Below are positions 1 through 7,868 of a stretch of DNA of 48,177 nucleotides, one piece after another. The notes beneath the pieces were generated by a model. The model was not told the DNA's origin. It did not search any database and worked only from the letters and a program-made list of their open reading frames with translations. This DNA comes from Cypionkella sp. (lineage in GTDB: Bacteria; Pseudomonadota; Alphaproteobacteria; Rhodobacterales; Rhodobacteraceae). Within the stretch, counting starts at the first letter, position 1. Every line of letters begins with the position of its first letter. The DNA lies in the NCBI GenBank assembly GCA_023255415.1, contig JALRIN010000023.1, positions 1 to 48,177 of the forward strand. Direction: 5' to 3'. Both the position numbers and the translations under genes were made by a program.

Positions 1-609
1 AAGCACAGTCATCTTGGCGTTAAAGACGTGGATGGTGCCATCGTCGAGTTTCCACGCCACCACACCGGTGCATTTGCCATCGGTCATGATCAGATCAATG
101 GCGAAATATTCGATAAAGAATTCCGCGTTGTTCTTCAGGCTTTGGCCATAAAGCGTGTGCAAAATCGCGTGGCCGGTGCGGTCGGCGGCAGCACAGGTGC
201 GCTGCACCGGCGGGCCTTCGCCGTATTCGGTGGTATGGCCGCCAAAGGGGCGCTGATAGATCTTGCCCTCTTCAGTGCGCGAAAACGGTACGCCGTAATG
301 CTCCAGCTCGTAAACTGCCTTGGGAGCTTCGCGCGCCAGATATTCCATCGCATCGGTGTCACCCAGCCAATCAGAGCCCTTGACGGTGTCATACATATGC
401 CACTGCCAGCTGTCGGGCCCCATATTGCCAAGGCTGGCCGCGATGCCGCCTTGGGCTGCCACGGTATGGCTGCGGGTCGGGAAAACCTTGGTCACGCAAG
501 CGGTGCGCAGGCCCTGTTCGGCCATGCCAAGCGTTGCGCGCAAACCCGCGCCACCCGCACCAACGACCACGACGTCATAGTCGTGCACTTCATAAGGATA
601 AGCAGTCAT
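1..609 (-). CDS. sdhA: Succinate dehydrogenase flavoprotein subunit, N-terminal part
   Basis: Catalytic FAD subunit of succinate dehydrogenase (complex II), which oxidises succinate to fumarate at the cytoplasmic face of the inner membrane. The visible 203 codons start MTAYPYEVHDYDVVVVGAG and run off the left edge with no stop, so about two thirds of the protein lies outside. The GAGGAG dinucleotide-binding loop is followed by TRSHTVAAQGG, the segment carrying the His that covalently binds FAD in this family. The start codon lies 9 nt after the sdhD stop, as expected of one sdhC-sdhD-sdhA(-sdhB) operon. Identification is by motif and operon position. sdhB is presumably just outside the window. 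Confidence 0.97.
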   Translation of the reverse strand, partial: MTAYPYEVHDYDVVVVGAGGAGLRATLGMAEQGLRTACVTKVFPTRSHTVAAQGGIAASLGNMGPDSWQWHMYDTVKGSDWLGDTDAMEYLAREAPKAVYELEHYGVPFSRTEEGKIYQRPFGGHTTEYGEGPPVQRTCAAADRTGHAILHTLYGQSLKNNAEFFIEYFAIDLIMTDGKCTGVVAWKLDDGTIHVFNAKMTVL

Positions 610-618
610 ATCAGCCCC

Positions 619-990
619 TTAAAGCGCGATGCGGACAAGAGCATAAAGCCCCGTCGCGGCAATCACGGTGGAAAGCGAAGTCACAAAGATCACCAGCATC
701 TTGCGGACGGTGCCGCGCGCGTAATCTTCAATTGCCATGGTCGCCCCCATGGCAAAGTGGCGCATGCCGATTACCAGCACCAGCGCCGTCACAATAGCGG
801 TAAAGGGATGCGCAAAGGTGGCGCGCACAGTGGCGTAATCCTGCCCCAAGGCATGGCCGACGATATAAACCCAAGTCGGCACCAAAAACGCCAAGGCGAC
901 CGAAGACATCGTCATCGACCAATGATGTTCGGTCCCCGAATGGGCCGAACCCTTGCCAACAGCGCGTTTGCGAGCGGTGATATAGCGCAT
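619..990 (-). CDS. sdhD: Succinate dehydrogenase membrane anchor subunit
   Basis: Small (123 aa) hydrophobic anchor of complex II. It has three probable transmembrane segments, around residues 28-50, 60-82 and 98-120. The segment GMRHFAMGATMAIEDYA fits the conserved haem/quinone-side helix, with a His and the DY motif. The ATG is preceded by a strong Shine-Dalgarno (AAGGAG, about 6 nt upstream). It sits between sdhC (10 nt upstream) and sdhA (9 nt downstream), so co-transcription is almost certain. Sequence conservation in SdhD is low, so the call rests on length, hydrophobicity and position. Confidence 0.93.
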   Translation of the reverse strand: MRYITARKRAVGKGSAHSGTEHHWSMTMSSVALAFLVPTWVYIVGHALGQDYATVRATFAHPFTAIVTALVLVIGMRHFAMGATMAIEDYARGTVRKMLVIFVTSLSTVIAATGLYALVRIAL

Positions 991-1000
991 GTCTGCCTCC

Positions 1001-1384
1001 TTAAACGATCAGAATGGTGATGAAGGTCAAAACGAACGAGCCGATGACAATGCCCCAACCCAGCCGCTCGGCAGTTGGAATGTCGAGCCCGTGGCCTGCG
1101 TCAAAGTAAAGGTGCCGCAGCCCAGCAAGATAGTGATACCACACCGCCCAAGCCGAGCAGGTAAAGACCAGATCGCCAAACCAGCTGGTCGCGACCGCAT
1201 TTGCCACCGCGAAATAGGGTTCACTCACCGCAGCCGCCAGCAACCACCACACCGCAAGCATCACGCCCACGATCAGCGCATTGCCGGTGATCCGCGTCAG
1301 GATCGACACGACCGAAGTCAGTTGCGGGCGGTAAATTTGCAGGTGCGGTGATAGGGGGCGTTCCACCCGCTTCATCTCGGCCAT
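1001..1384 (-). CDS. sdhC: Succinate dehydrogenase cytochrome b556 subunit
   Basis: Membrane cytochrome b subunit of complex II (127 aa from the chosen start). It contains RPLSPHLQIYRPQLTS, the SdhC signature near the N-terminus, and WYHYLAGLRHLYFDAGHG with the expected haem-ligand His in the second helix. Three transmembrane segments are apparent. The frame has an in-frame ATG 18 nt further upstream (position 1402). I prefer the ATG at 1384 because AAGGGA sits about 6 nt before it and because homologues begin with MA(D/E)-type N-termini directly before the RPLSPH motif. It is the first gene of the sdh operon. The paired palindrome at 1529-1565 lies about 145 bp upstream. Confidence 0.95.
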   Translation of the reverse strand: MAEMKRVERPLSPHLQIYRPQLTSVVSILTRITGNALIVGVMLAVWWLLAAAVSEPYFAVANAVATSWFGDLVFTCSAWAVWYHYLAGLRHLYFDAGHGLDIPTAERLGWGIVIGSFVLTFITILIV

Positions 1385-1528
1385 TTCGGATCCCTTCGTC
1401 ATAGAGCCCCCAGATCAACTCTGGGCGCAGACTTATCATGCAGTAATCAATAGCGCGTAAATCAGCATTGTCACCAGCGCCGATGCTGCGAATGCGTAAA
1501 AGCCGCACAATCCTGCATGATTTTTCGC

Positions 1529-1565
1529 TTTTGTGATCACGAAAAAATTTCGTGTGATCACAAAA
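1529..1565. promoter_or_regulatory. Paired GTGATCAC palindromes upstream of sdhC (candidate operator)
   Basis: Two copies of the perfect 8-bp palindrome GTGATCAC, at 1533-1540 and 1554-1561, have centres exactly 21 bp apart, i.e. two helical turns. The flanks are mirror images: TTTT before the first and AAAA after the second, with GAAA and TTTCGT in between. The whole block is therefore a near-perfect long inverted repeat, broken only by an extra GT. It lies between the mch stop and sdhC, about 145 bp upstream of the sdhC start. The layout suits a dimer pair or tetramer of a repressor/activator on one face of the helix. The regulator is not identifiable from sequence alone. Confidence 0.6.
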
Positions 1566-1599
1566 TGGGGCCTTTGGAAATCCCGTAGCCCCTGCACCG

Positions 1600-2625
1600 C
1601 TAGATCGGCATCAAGGCCCAGTAATCAAGGTCCAGCAGCACCTCGGGCAGATATTTGCCATCCGGCCCGCGCAGATCACCCGCGCCGCCCTTGGTCGCAA
1701 CCAAGCGCAAGCGGATCGCCCCCACCCCAGGCGCAGAGGTTGGCGCACGGTCCAAAACCTGCGACCAAGCCCGCACCGTATCCCCGGCAAAGCAGGGGTT
1801 GGCATGGGCACCTGCGTTCAGCGCCACGATCATTTGCGCATTGGCCAGCCCGTTGAACGACAGCGCGCGGGCAAGCGAGATCACATGCCCGCCATAGATC
1901 AGCCGCCGCCCATCAGGGCGCTGCGTGGCGTCGAAATGCACTTTGGCGGTGTTTTGCCACAGCCTTGTGGCCAGCATATGTTCGGCCTCTTCGATCGTCA
2001 CGCCGTCAACATGATCAATCACCTCGCCCAGCGCATAATCGCCCCAGCGGTGCGGCTCGCCGCTTTGGGCGAAATCATATCTACTGAAATCAAGCCCCTG
2101 CGGGATCACCAGATCTTGGGCCGCCACCGTGGCTGCAAGCTCTGGCAGGACGGTGGCTGGGGCTGGCGCGGCAAGATCGCGCTTTTTCACCATCACCCAG
2201 CGCACATAGTCCAGCACCGGTTGGTTGTGCTGATTGGTGCCAAGGGTGCGCACATAGACCACGCCCGATTGCCCGTTAGAATTCTGCTTCAGCCCGATCA
2301 CCGTGCTTTGTGACCGCAGCGTGTCCCCAGGCCAAACAGGCGCCAGCCAGCGCCCCTGCGCATAGCCCAGATTGGCCACCGCATTCAGCGAGACATCGGG
2401 CACGGTCTTGCCAAAGATCACATGAAAGCCGATCAGATCATCCAGTGGGCTTGCGGGCAGACCGCAAGCCTGCGCGAAGACATCAGACGAATAAAGCGCG
2501 TGGCGGGCGGGATAAAGCCCATGATAAAGCGCGCGCTCGCCCAGCGTTACCGTGCGCGGCACCGCATGCGCGATCACCTCGCCAAGGCGATACTCCTCAA
2601 AAAACCGCCCCGCGTTTGTCTTCAT
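1600..2625 (-). CDS. mch: Mesaconyl-C1-CoA hydratase (beta-methylmalyl-CoA dehydratase)
   Basis: MaoC-type hydratase of 341 aa with two tandem hot-dog folds (roughly residues 10-160 and 185-330). In the ethylmalonyl-CoA pathway it interconverts mesaconyl-C1-CoA and erythro-beta-methylmalyl-CoA. The N-terminus MKTNAGRFFEEYRLGEVIAHA and the segments ALYHGLYPARHALYSS and FGKTVPDVSLNAVANLGYA fit the Rhodobacter Mch family as I remember it, and the length is typical. AGAGGATAAG precedes the ATG. It is the last gene of a tight operon with mcl2, nnrU and a DUF1737 gene (28 nt gap to the latter). That context with a malyl-CoA thioesterase supports the assignment over a generic MaoC dehydratase. Confidence 0.9.
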   Translation of the reverse strand: MKTNAGRFFEEYRLGEVIAHAVPRTVTLGERALYHGLYPARHALYSSDVFAQACGLPASPLDDLIGFHVIFGKTVPDVSLNAVANLGYAQGRWLAPVWPGDTLRSQSTVIGLKQNSNGQSGVVYVRTLGTNQHNQPVLDYVRWVMVKKRDLAAPAPATVLPELAATVAAQDLVIPQGLDFSRYDFAQSGEPHRWGDYALGEVIDHVDGVTIEEAEHMLATRLWQNTAKVHFDATQRPDGRRLIYGGHVISLARALSFNGLANAQMIVALNAGAHANPCFAGDTVRAWSQVLDRAPTSAPGVGAIRLRLVATKGGAGDLRGPDGKYLPEVLLDLDYWALMPI

Positions 2626-2653
2626 CTTATCCTCTTAAACCCGTTGTGCCGCG

Positions 2654-2857
2654 CTAGTGGTCGCCCAATTTGACATCGGGCGTGTAGGTGCCCTCGACCT
2701 CTTTCACCACGGCTTGGCCGCAGCGCATCACGCCGCGGCTGGCGTCAAAGCTATATGTGGGGCCCCCGTGCAGGGCCCAACCTTTGTTGAGCGCAGCCGT
2801 CACCCGATGGCAAAAGGCAGATGTGTCGTCATCGGTCAGAAATCGAAACAACTGCAT
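2654..2857 (-). CDS. DUF1737 domain-containing small protein
   Basis: A 67-aa soluble protein starting MQLFRFLTDDDTSAFCHRV. The pattern of an early YRF/FRFLT motif, a central FCHRVTAALNKGW and a later MRCGQAVVKEVEG is that of the DUF1737 family, whose function is unknown. The frame continues upstream to a TTG at 2884, but the ATG at 2857 matches family length and lies 4 nt after the stop of the upstream nnrU gene. It is sandwiched between nnrU and mch in the ethylmalonyl-CoA operon, so it may be an accessory to that pathway; this is inference from position only. Confidence 0.8.
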   Translation of the reverse strand: MQLFRFLTDDDTSAFCHRVTAALNKGWALHGGPTYSFDASRGVMRCGQAVVKEVEGTYTPDVKLGDH

Positions 2858-2861
2858 CGGC

Positions 2862-3410
2862 TTAGCCAAACACCGGATAGCCAAGGCGCGCGTGAATCAT
2901 CCCGATCACCGCCATGATCAGCACGGCCACCACCAGATGCAGCACATCAAAATAGACCGGCCCCGCTTTTGGCCGATCCCAAACCGGCTGCATTTTATTG
3001 ATAAAGATCAGATCCAGAACCGCCCAAGCCAGCAGCCCACCGAACAAGATCAGGCTGGCCAGATCGCCGTTCACCAGCAAATGCGCCAGCGCCCAGGTTT
3101 TCACCCCCGATAGCATCGGATGGCGGATCTTGGCGCGCAAAGCCCCCCGCGAAAAGCCAAGAAAGAACAGAAAAATCGCCACCAACATCAACAAGTTGTT
3201 GATATGGCGCAAAAACAGCGGCGGATTCCAAAGCTGAATCACATCGGCCGAGCGGTAGCCCACGACCATAAACACAATCGCCAAAATCGTCAGCCCCGAG
3301 GCCACCATTTTGCCGTTGTTATCGCCAAGGCTGGCGCGAAACCCAGGCGTGACGCGCTTCATCAAATGCGAATAGGCCCAAAGCAGGACCCCAACGATCA
3401 GTAGTGCCAT
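2862..3410 (-). CDS. NnrU family membrane protein
   Basis: A 182-aa integral membrane protein with five to six predicted transmembrane segments, opening with MALLIVGVLLWAYSHLMKR and containing RHPMLSGVKTWALAHLLVNGD. This His/Trp-rich stretch is typical of the NnrU family. NnrU was named from denitrification gene clusters and is related to isoprenylcysteine-methyltransferase-like membrane proteins. Its biochemical role is not established. No denitrification gene is nearby. It starts 14 nt after mcl2, with GGGAGAG as ribosome binding site, and is followed 4 nt later by the DUF1737 gene. It is therefore part of the mcl2-mch transcription unit rather than a nitrogen-oxide operon. Confidence 0.85.
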   Translation of the reverse strand: MALLIVGVLLWAYSHLMKRVTPGFRASLGDNNGKMVASGLTILAIVFMVVGYRSADVIQLWNPPLFLRHINNLLMLVAIFLFFLGFSRGALRAKIRHPMLSGVKTWALAHLLVNGDLASLILFGGLLAWAVLDLIFINKMQPVWDRPKAGPVYFDVLHLVVAVLIMAVIGMIHARLGYPVFG

Positions 3411-3424
3411 TCAAACTCTCCCTG

Positions 3425-4270
3425 TCATGCCATTGCGGCAATTGCGCTGGCTTTTGCCAAAAGCGCCTCTGCCGTCATGATATGCAGGTTTTCGACGATC
3501 TTTCCATCCACAACCGCAACGCCCTGCCCTGCGGCCTGTGCTTGGGCAAAGGCAGCGATTTGGCGCGCGGCCAGCTCTAGTTCGGCCTCCGAGGGCGCAA
3601 AGGCTGCGTTGGCGATGTCGATCTGCGCGGGGTGGATCAGGGTTTTGCCATCAAAGCCCATATCCCGGCCTTGGGTGCATTCGGCCAAAAGCCCGGCCTC
3701 GTCCTTAAAGGCATTGTAGACGCCATCGACGATGACGCGGCCATAGGCGCGCGCCGCCAACAGACACAGCCCCAAGCCCGCCTGCATCGGCAAGCGATCT
3801 GCGCGCATCCGGCTGCCCAGCTCGCGCGCCAGATCATTGGTGCCCATCACCATGCCGGCAAGCTGCGGATGCGCTGCGATCTGCGCCGCATTCAGGCAGC
3901 CCAGTGCGGTTTCCATCATCGCCCAAAGTGGCTTTTTCGGGGCAAGCCCTGCGACCGCATCAAGTTCGGCGGACGTATTCACCTTGGGGATCAGCAGCGC
4001 CTCGACCTCGGTCATCGCGCCAAAACGCGCGATATCATCGGCACCCCAAGCGGTATCAAGCCCATTGACCCGCACGATGCGCAACCGCGCGCCATAGCCT
4101 CCCGCCGCCAAAGCCTGCGCCAAAACCTCGCGCGCGGTGGCTTTTTCATCGGGGGCAACTGCATCTTCCAGATCAAAGATAATCGCATCAGCGGCCAGCC
4201 CGCGCGCCTTGTCCAAGGCCCGCGCATTCGAGCCGGGGATGTAAAGGACAGAGCGGACGGGATGGGTCAT
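3425..4270 (-). CDS. mcl2: (3S)-malyl-CoA thioesterase (HpcH/HpaI aldolase family)
   Basis: A 281-aa member of the citrate-lyase-beta/HpcH family, hydrolysing (S)-malyl-CoA to malate and CoA in the ethylmalonyl-CoA pathway. It opens HPVRSVLYIPGSNARALDKA and carries AIIFDLEDAV (metal-binding Glu/Asp region), RVNG, MMETALG and GFDGKTLIHPAQ. The ending AVVDGKIVENLHI is typical of Mcl2-type thioesterases. The open frame extends 126 nt further upstream. The ATG at 4270 is chosen because GGAGAG precedes it by 6 nt and family members start here. A lyase activity (Mcl1-like) is less likely because this subgroup is shorter and different at the N-terminus. First gene of the mcl2-nnrU-DUF1737-mch operon. 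Confidence 0.88.
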   Translation of the reverse strand: MTHPVRSVLYIPGSNARALDKARGLAADAIIFDLEDAVAPDEKATAREVLAQALAAGGYGARLRIVRVNGLDTAWGADDIARFGAMTEVEALLIPKVNTSAELDAVAGLAPKKPLWAMMETALGCLNAAQIAAHPQLAGMVMGTNDLARELGSRMRADRLPMQAGLGLCLLAARAYGRVIVDGVYNAFKDEAGLLAECTQGRDMGFDGKTLIHPAQIDIANAAFAPSEAELELAARQIAAFAQAQAAGQGVAVVDGKIVENLHIMTAEALLAKASAIAAMA

Positions 4271-4426
4271 GATTCTCTCCAAGCAATATTCTTGCGCAAA
4301 GAGGCCGCATTTTGTCACTTTCAGCAAGAGGTGAAATGCCGCAATGCAGAAATTTCCGCACGCGCGCTTAACGATTTGCTGGGGTTCTGCGCGCAAGCTG
4401 ATCTAACCCTTTGATCGGAGCCGCCC

Positions 4427-4633
4427 ATGGACCGCCAGCTTTTCGCCCTCTCTTTTGGTTTTTTGGTGGTGATCCTTGCCACTCATCCGGGCTGGACTGG
4501 CGCCCTGCCCGCCCTAGCCGTGCATACCATCCCAGATCAGCTTGGCCGAGACCACCAACAGCGCCCATGTCACAAGCCGGAAAAACAGCACCTCGGGCAG
4601 GCGCTTGACCAAGGCGACACCGGCAAAGACTGA
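4427..4633 (+). pseudogene. Signal-peptide-like 5' end of a lost small secreted protein (possible remnant)
   Basis: An ATG with GGAG 7 nt upstream opens a frame beginning MDRQLFALSFGFLVVILA. This looks like a Sec signal sequence with a short basic start and a hydrophobic core. After about 28 codons the frame enters the 3' end of the opposite-strand tauE gene, and the remaining residues are rich in Gln, His and Lys, as an antisense shadow would be. I read it as the beginning of a small periplasmic protein whose body was replaced by the tauE end, or else a chance frame. It lies in the 243-bp gap between mcl2 and tauE, which otherwise shows no gene. Confidence 0.3.
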
Positions 4634-5257
4634 CAGCGCAGCGACAGGCATCAGCACCAGCACCTTTTCAAGGCTGGCAAGATTGACCTGCCCCAGCATG
4701 TAGTAGGGGATCAGCTTTATCGCATTCACATAAGCAAAAGCGATGGTCGAGGTGCCCGCAAACACCGCCTTTTGCAGCCCCAAGGGTAGGGTATAGACCT
4801 GAAACGGTGGCCCCCCCGAATGGCTGACAAAACTGGTAAACCCCGTCACCGTTCCCCAAAACAGCCCCGGCGCGACATCGGCCGGTTTCGCCGCCGCCCC
4901 TGCTTTGACGCGAAACAACAGGTTCAACGCAAAGATCACGCCAATCAGGCCGATCAGCACTGTCACCAAGGCCTCGGACACCAAGGTTGCTGCGAAATAG
5001 CCCAGCACCACCCCCAGCGTCATGCCGGGCAGCATGATCGCCAAAACCCGGGCATTAAAGGCGCGGCGATAGGCGTAAAGCCCGAACATATCCGAGACCA
5101 CATAGACCGGCAGCATCAGCCCCGCGGCCGCAACCGGATGCAGCACCAAGGACAAAACCGGCACCGACAGCATGCCGATCACCGGCAAGCCCCCCTTGCC
5201 CATGCCAACAAACACAGCGGCAAGCGTGGCCAAAGCCCAAAACAACGCGCCGTCCAT
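4514..5257 (-). CDS. TauE/SafE family sulfite/organosulfur exporter
   Basis: A 247-aa membrane protein with about eight hydrophobic segments and the TauE/SafE signatures: VFVGMGKGGLPVIGMLSVP near the N-terminus, and FTSFVSHSGGPPFQVYTLP halfway, the second repeat with its HSGGPP motif. The family moves sulfite, sulfoacetate and related anions; the substrate cannot be told here. The start at 5257 has AAGGAG about 6 nt upstream; an upstream in-frame start at 5281 has no such site. It is transcribed away from mdh with a 150-bp divergent promoter region between them. No sulfonate catabolism genes adjoin it. Confidence 0.9.
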   Translation of the reverse strand: MDGALFWALATLAAVFVGMGKGGLPVIGMLSVPVLSLVLHPVAAAGLMLPVYVVSDMFGLYAYRRAFNARVLAIMLPGMTLGVVLGYFAATLVSEALVTVLIGLIGVIFALNLLFRVKAGAAAKPADVAPGLFWGTVTGFTSFVSHSGGPPFQVYTLPLGLQKAVFAGTSTIAFAYVNAIKLIPYYMLGQVNLASLEKVLVLMPVAALSVFAGVALVKRLPEVLFFRLVTWALLVVSAKLIWDGMHG

Positions 5258-5408
5258 GCAGCTCTCCTTAATTTGTGGCAAAGCTTTAGCGCAAACATTG
5301 GAATATCACCAGAGATTGCGCTTTGCCGCGCTGCAGCGGACTTGCACGAACCGCGCGTTAGGCTTACCAAACCCGCGATATTCACGTTCAACCCGAGGGG
5401 GGATTCCC

Positions 5409-6371
5409 ATGGCTAGACCTAAAATCGCGCTGATTGGCGCAGGCCAGATCGGCGGCACGCTCGCCCATCTTGCAGCGATCAAAGAGCTTGGCGACGTCAC
5501 TTTGTTTGACATTGCCGAAGGCACACCGCAGGGCAAAGCGCTGGACATCGCGCAATCTGGCCCCTCCGAGGGCTTTGACGCCGTGATGAAAGGCGCAAAT
5601 TCCTACGCCGAAATCGCGGGTTCTGACGTTTGCATCGTCACCGCCGGCGTGCCGCGCAAGCCTGGCATGTCGCGCGACGATCTTTTGGGCATCAACCTGA
5701 AGGTGATGAAATCGGTCGGCGAAGGCATCAAGGCACATTGCCCGAACGCCTTTGTGATCTGCATCACCAACCCGCTTGACGCGATGGTCTGGGCGCTGCG
5801 CGAGTTCTCGGGCCTACCCACCAAGAAAGTCGTCGGCATGGCTGGCGTTCTTGACTCGGCTCGTTTCAGCCACTTCCTCGCGACCGAATTCAACGTCTCC
5901 ATGAAAGACGTTACTGCATTCGTTCTCGGCGGCCACGGCGACACCATGGTGCCTTCGGTGCGCTATTCGACCGTTGGCGGCATTCCGCTGCCCGACCTGA
6001 TCGAAATGGGCTGGACCACGCAGGAAAAACTAGACGCCATCGTTCAGCGCACCCGTGACGGCGGCGCTGAAATCGTCGGTTTGTTGAAAACCGGCTCGGC
6101 CTTCTACGCGCCTGCGACCTCGGCGATCGAGATGGCAGAAGCCTTCCTTAAAGACCAAAAGCGCATTCTGCCTTGCGCGGCCTATTGTGACGGCGAATTT
6201 GGCCTGAATGGAATGTATGTCGGCGTGCCAACCATCATCGGCGCGGGCGGCATCGAGAAAATCGTCAACATCAAGCTTTCGGCTGAAGAGCAAGTGATGT
6301 TCGACAAATCCACCGATGCTGTCAAAGGTCTGGTTGATGCTTGCAAGGCGATTGACCCGTCCTTGGCATAA
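5409..6371 (+). CDS. mdh: Malate dehydrogenase (LDH-like type)
   Basis: NAD-dependent malate dehydrogenase of 320 aa, oxidising malate to oxaloacetate in the TCA cycle. It shows the Rossmann glycine loop IGAGQIGG at residues 9-16 and the substrate loop GVPRKPGMSRDDL. CITNPLDAM and the catalytic His in VLGGHGDTMVP (about residue 176) follow. This is the lactate-dehydrogenase-like MDH family typical of alphaproteobacteria. The start is the ATG after a GAGGGGGG ribosome site; the open frame upstream is not used. A strong stem-loop follows at 6395-6422. The sdh/mcl2/mdh neighbourhood is as in Rhodobacter sphaeroides, from memory. Confidence 0.98.
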   Translation: MARPKIALIGAGQIGGTLAHLAAIKELGDVTLFDIAEGTPQGKALDIAQSGPSEGFDAVMKGANSYAEIAGSDVCIVTAGVPRKPGMSRDDLLGINLKVMKSVGEGIKAHCPNAFVICITNPLDAMVWALREFSGLPTKKVVGMAGVLDSARFSHFLATEFNVSMKDVTAFVLGGHGDTMVPSVRYSTVGGIPLPDLIEMGWTTQEKLDAIVQRTRDGGAEIVGLLKTGSAFYAPATSAIEMAEAFLKDQKRILPCAAYCDGEFGLNGMYVGVPTIIGAGGIEKIVNIKLSAEEQVMFDKSTDAVKGLVDACKAIDPSLA

Positions 6372-6394
6372 GCCAAAGCCTTGATCTAAGACAT

Positions 6395-6422
6395 AAACGC
6401 GCGCCCTAGGGCGCGCGTTTTT
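6395..6422. terminator. Rho-independent terminator between mdh and the flavin monooxygenase gene
   Basis: Perfect inverted repeat ACGCGCGCCC/GGGCGCGCGT (with a central TA) flanked by AAA on the left and TTTTT on the right, so it can end transcription of mdh on the plus strand. The run of A on the other side gives a short U tract on the minus strand, so it may work in both directions. It abuts the stop codon of the convergent monooxygenase gene. Confidence 0.9.
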
Positions 6423-7639
6423 CAGTTTGCGGCGATCTGATCGGCCAGATAGGCGGCATCGCGCCAGACCCCCCAGATAAAGGGCGAAGCACGGCTTGCC
6501 AGCCACGGCAAGCCAAGGAAATAAAGCCCGCGATGCTTGGTCACGCCGCGTATATGATCCGGCCTGCCCTTTTCATCCAGCGCATCGACCTGCAACCAGC
6601 TGTAATCCAACGCATAGCCCGTCGCCCAAATGATCGAGGTGATCCCCGCCTGCGCCAAATCCAGGCTGCGCAGCGGATGGGTGACGCAGTCTGGGTTATC
6701 AGCAAAAATCCGCGCCTCGGGTTCAGGCGGGAAATCCAGACCATGGGCGGCGACATAGGCGTCGGCCTCGTCCAAAGTCGTCAGATAATGCCGATCGCCG
6801 CCGGCGATATTCTCGGCCAGATCACCCGCAATCTGCAAAACGCCATTATCATAGGCCCCGGTGCGGCCCAGCAGCGTCATGCCGCGCGCGGCGAAATCGC
6901 GGAAATCCACGGTATTGCCGCCATGCGCGCCGCTGACAGCGATGGTGACATGCTCCATCCCCTTGCGCCGCGCTTTGGCGTCCCAATGGCCCAAGACACC
7001 CAGCCACCAGCAAAAATCCTTGCCGCGATAGCGGATCGGCGGGCGGTCGTGCGGGCCCACTGAAAGATAAACCTTGCGGCCTGCCCGCAAAAGCTCGTCG
7101 GCGATCTGCGACCCCGAGGCCCCCGCCCCCACCACCAGCACAGCCCCCTTGGGCAGTTGCGCAGGGTTGCGATAGCCCGAGGAATGCAGCTGCATCAGCC
7201 CCGCCGCCGCTGGCACGTCATGCGGGATCAGCGGGCGCTGAAACGGCCCGGTGGCCGAGACGACATTGCGCGCCTCGATCACGCCTTGGTTGGTCTGCAC
7301 GCGGTAGCCCCCATCGATCGCCACGACCGAAGTCACCTCGACCCCGCAGCGGATCGGCGTTTTGGTGATTTCGGCCACCTGTTCGAAATAGGCAACGATG
7401 CGGTCTTTATGGGCAAAGGTTGCGGGATCAAGATCGGGAAAGTCCAAGATTGGAAAGCGATCGTGCCAGGCGGGGCCATTGGCCACCAGCGAATCCCACC
7501 GCTCGCTGCGCCAGCGTTCGGCGATGCGGTGACGTTCCAGCACCAAATGCGGCAAGCCGCGCTCTGACAGCTGCGCGCTCATCGCAAGACCGGCTTGCCC
7601 ACCGCCGATGATAAGCGTCTCGATCTGTTCCACTGACAT
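6422..7639 (-). CDS. Flavin-containing monooxygenase-like NAD(P)/FAD oxidoreductase (CzcO family)
   Basis: A 405-aa two-dinucleotide-domain flavoprotein. The FAD loop GGGQAGLAMSAQL lies at residues 12-24 and is followed by LVLERHRIAERWRSERWDSL, the usual RW motif of this group. The NADP loop VVGAGASGSQIADELLRAG comes near residue 165, and IIWATGYALDYSWL is the C-terminal ATG motif. Such enzymes insert oxygen at N, S or carbonyl carbon of small substrates. The substrate is not determined; it is shorter than trimethylamine monooxygenases. The ATG at 7639 is preferred (AGGAA 6 nt upstream) over the adjoining GTG. It faces a RidA/DUF1028/LysR/amine-dehydrogenase-like group across a 229-bp divergent promoter. 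Confidence 0.85.
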   Translation of the reverse strand: MSVEQIETLIIGGGQAGLAMSAQLSERGLPHLVLERHRIAERWRSERWDSLVANGPAWHDRFPILDFPDLDPATFAHKDRIVAYFEQVAEITKTPIRCGVEVTSVVAIDGGYRVQTNQGVIEARNVVSATGPFQRPLIPHDVPAAAGLMQLHSSGYRNPAQLPKGAVLVVGAGASGSQIADELLRAGRKVYLSVGPHDRPPIRYRGKDFCWWLGVLGHWDAKARRKGMEHVTIAVSGAHGGNTVDFRDFAARGMTLLGRTGAYDNGVLQIAGDLAENIAGGDRHYLTTLDEADAYVAAHGLDFPPEPEARIFADNPDCVTHPLRSLDLAQAGITSIIWATGYALDYSWLQVDALDEKGRPDHIRGVTKHRGLYFLGLPWLASRASPFIWGVWRDAAYLADQIAAN

Positions 7640-7868
7640 CACATATTCCTATAACGGCCTTATCGGCTTCATCTAGGGCGGCAACGGGTTAGTTAAAACT
7701 AGAATTTTATGCAGCCATGCGTAGCCTGGTCCTATGCAGGGGCACGATTGCTGATTAGGGAAAGCTGATGCAATGCGACGAAAACGCTGTTATTGCTGAA
7801 GATGGCCCAAGGCGGCTATCACTAACCTGCGGCATTTTGACCGCCCCCATTGAAAGGCTGCAGCCGTT

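Noticed and set aside
1..25. CATCTTGGCGTTAA near the left edge as a fifth copy of the dispersed repeat
   Set aside because: Only the 9-10 bp core matches. The AAATATC part and the hairpin are missing, and it is ordinary sdhA coding sequence.
7690..7701. TAGTT-aa-AACTA symmetry in the monooxygenase/RidA divergent region as the LysR target
   Set aside because: The arms are only 5 bp, and several equally weak symmetries occur in the same 229 bp, so I do not list it as a site.
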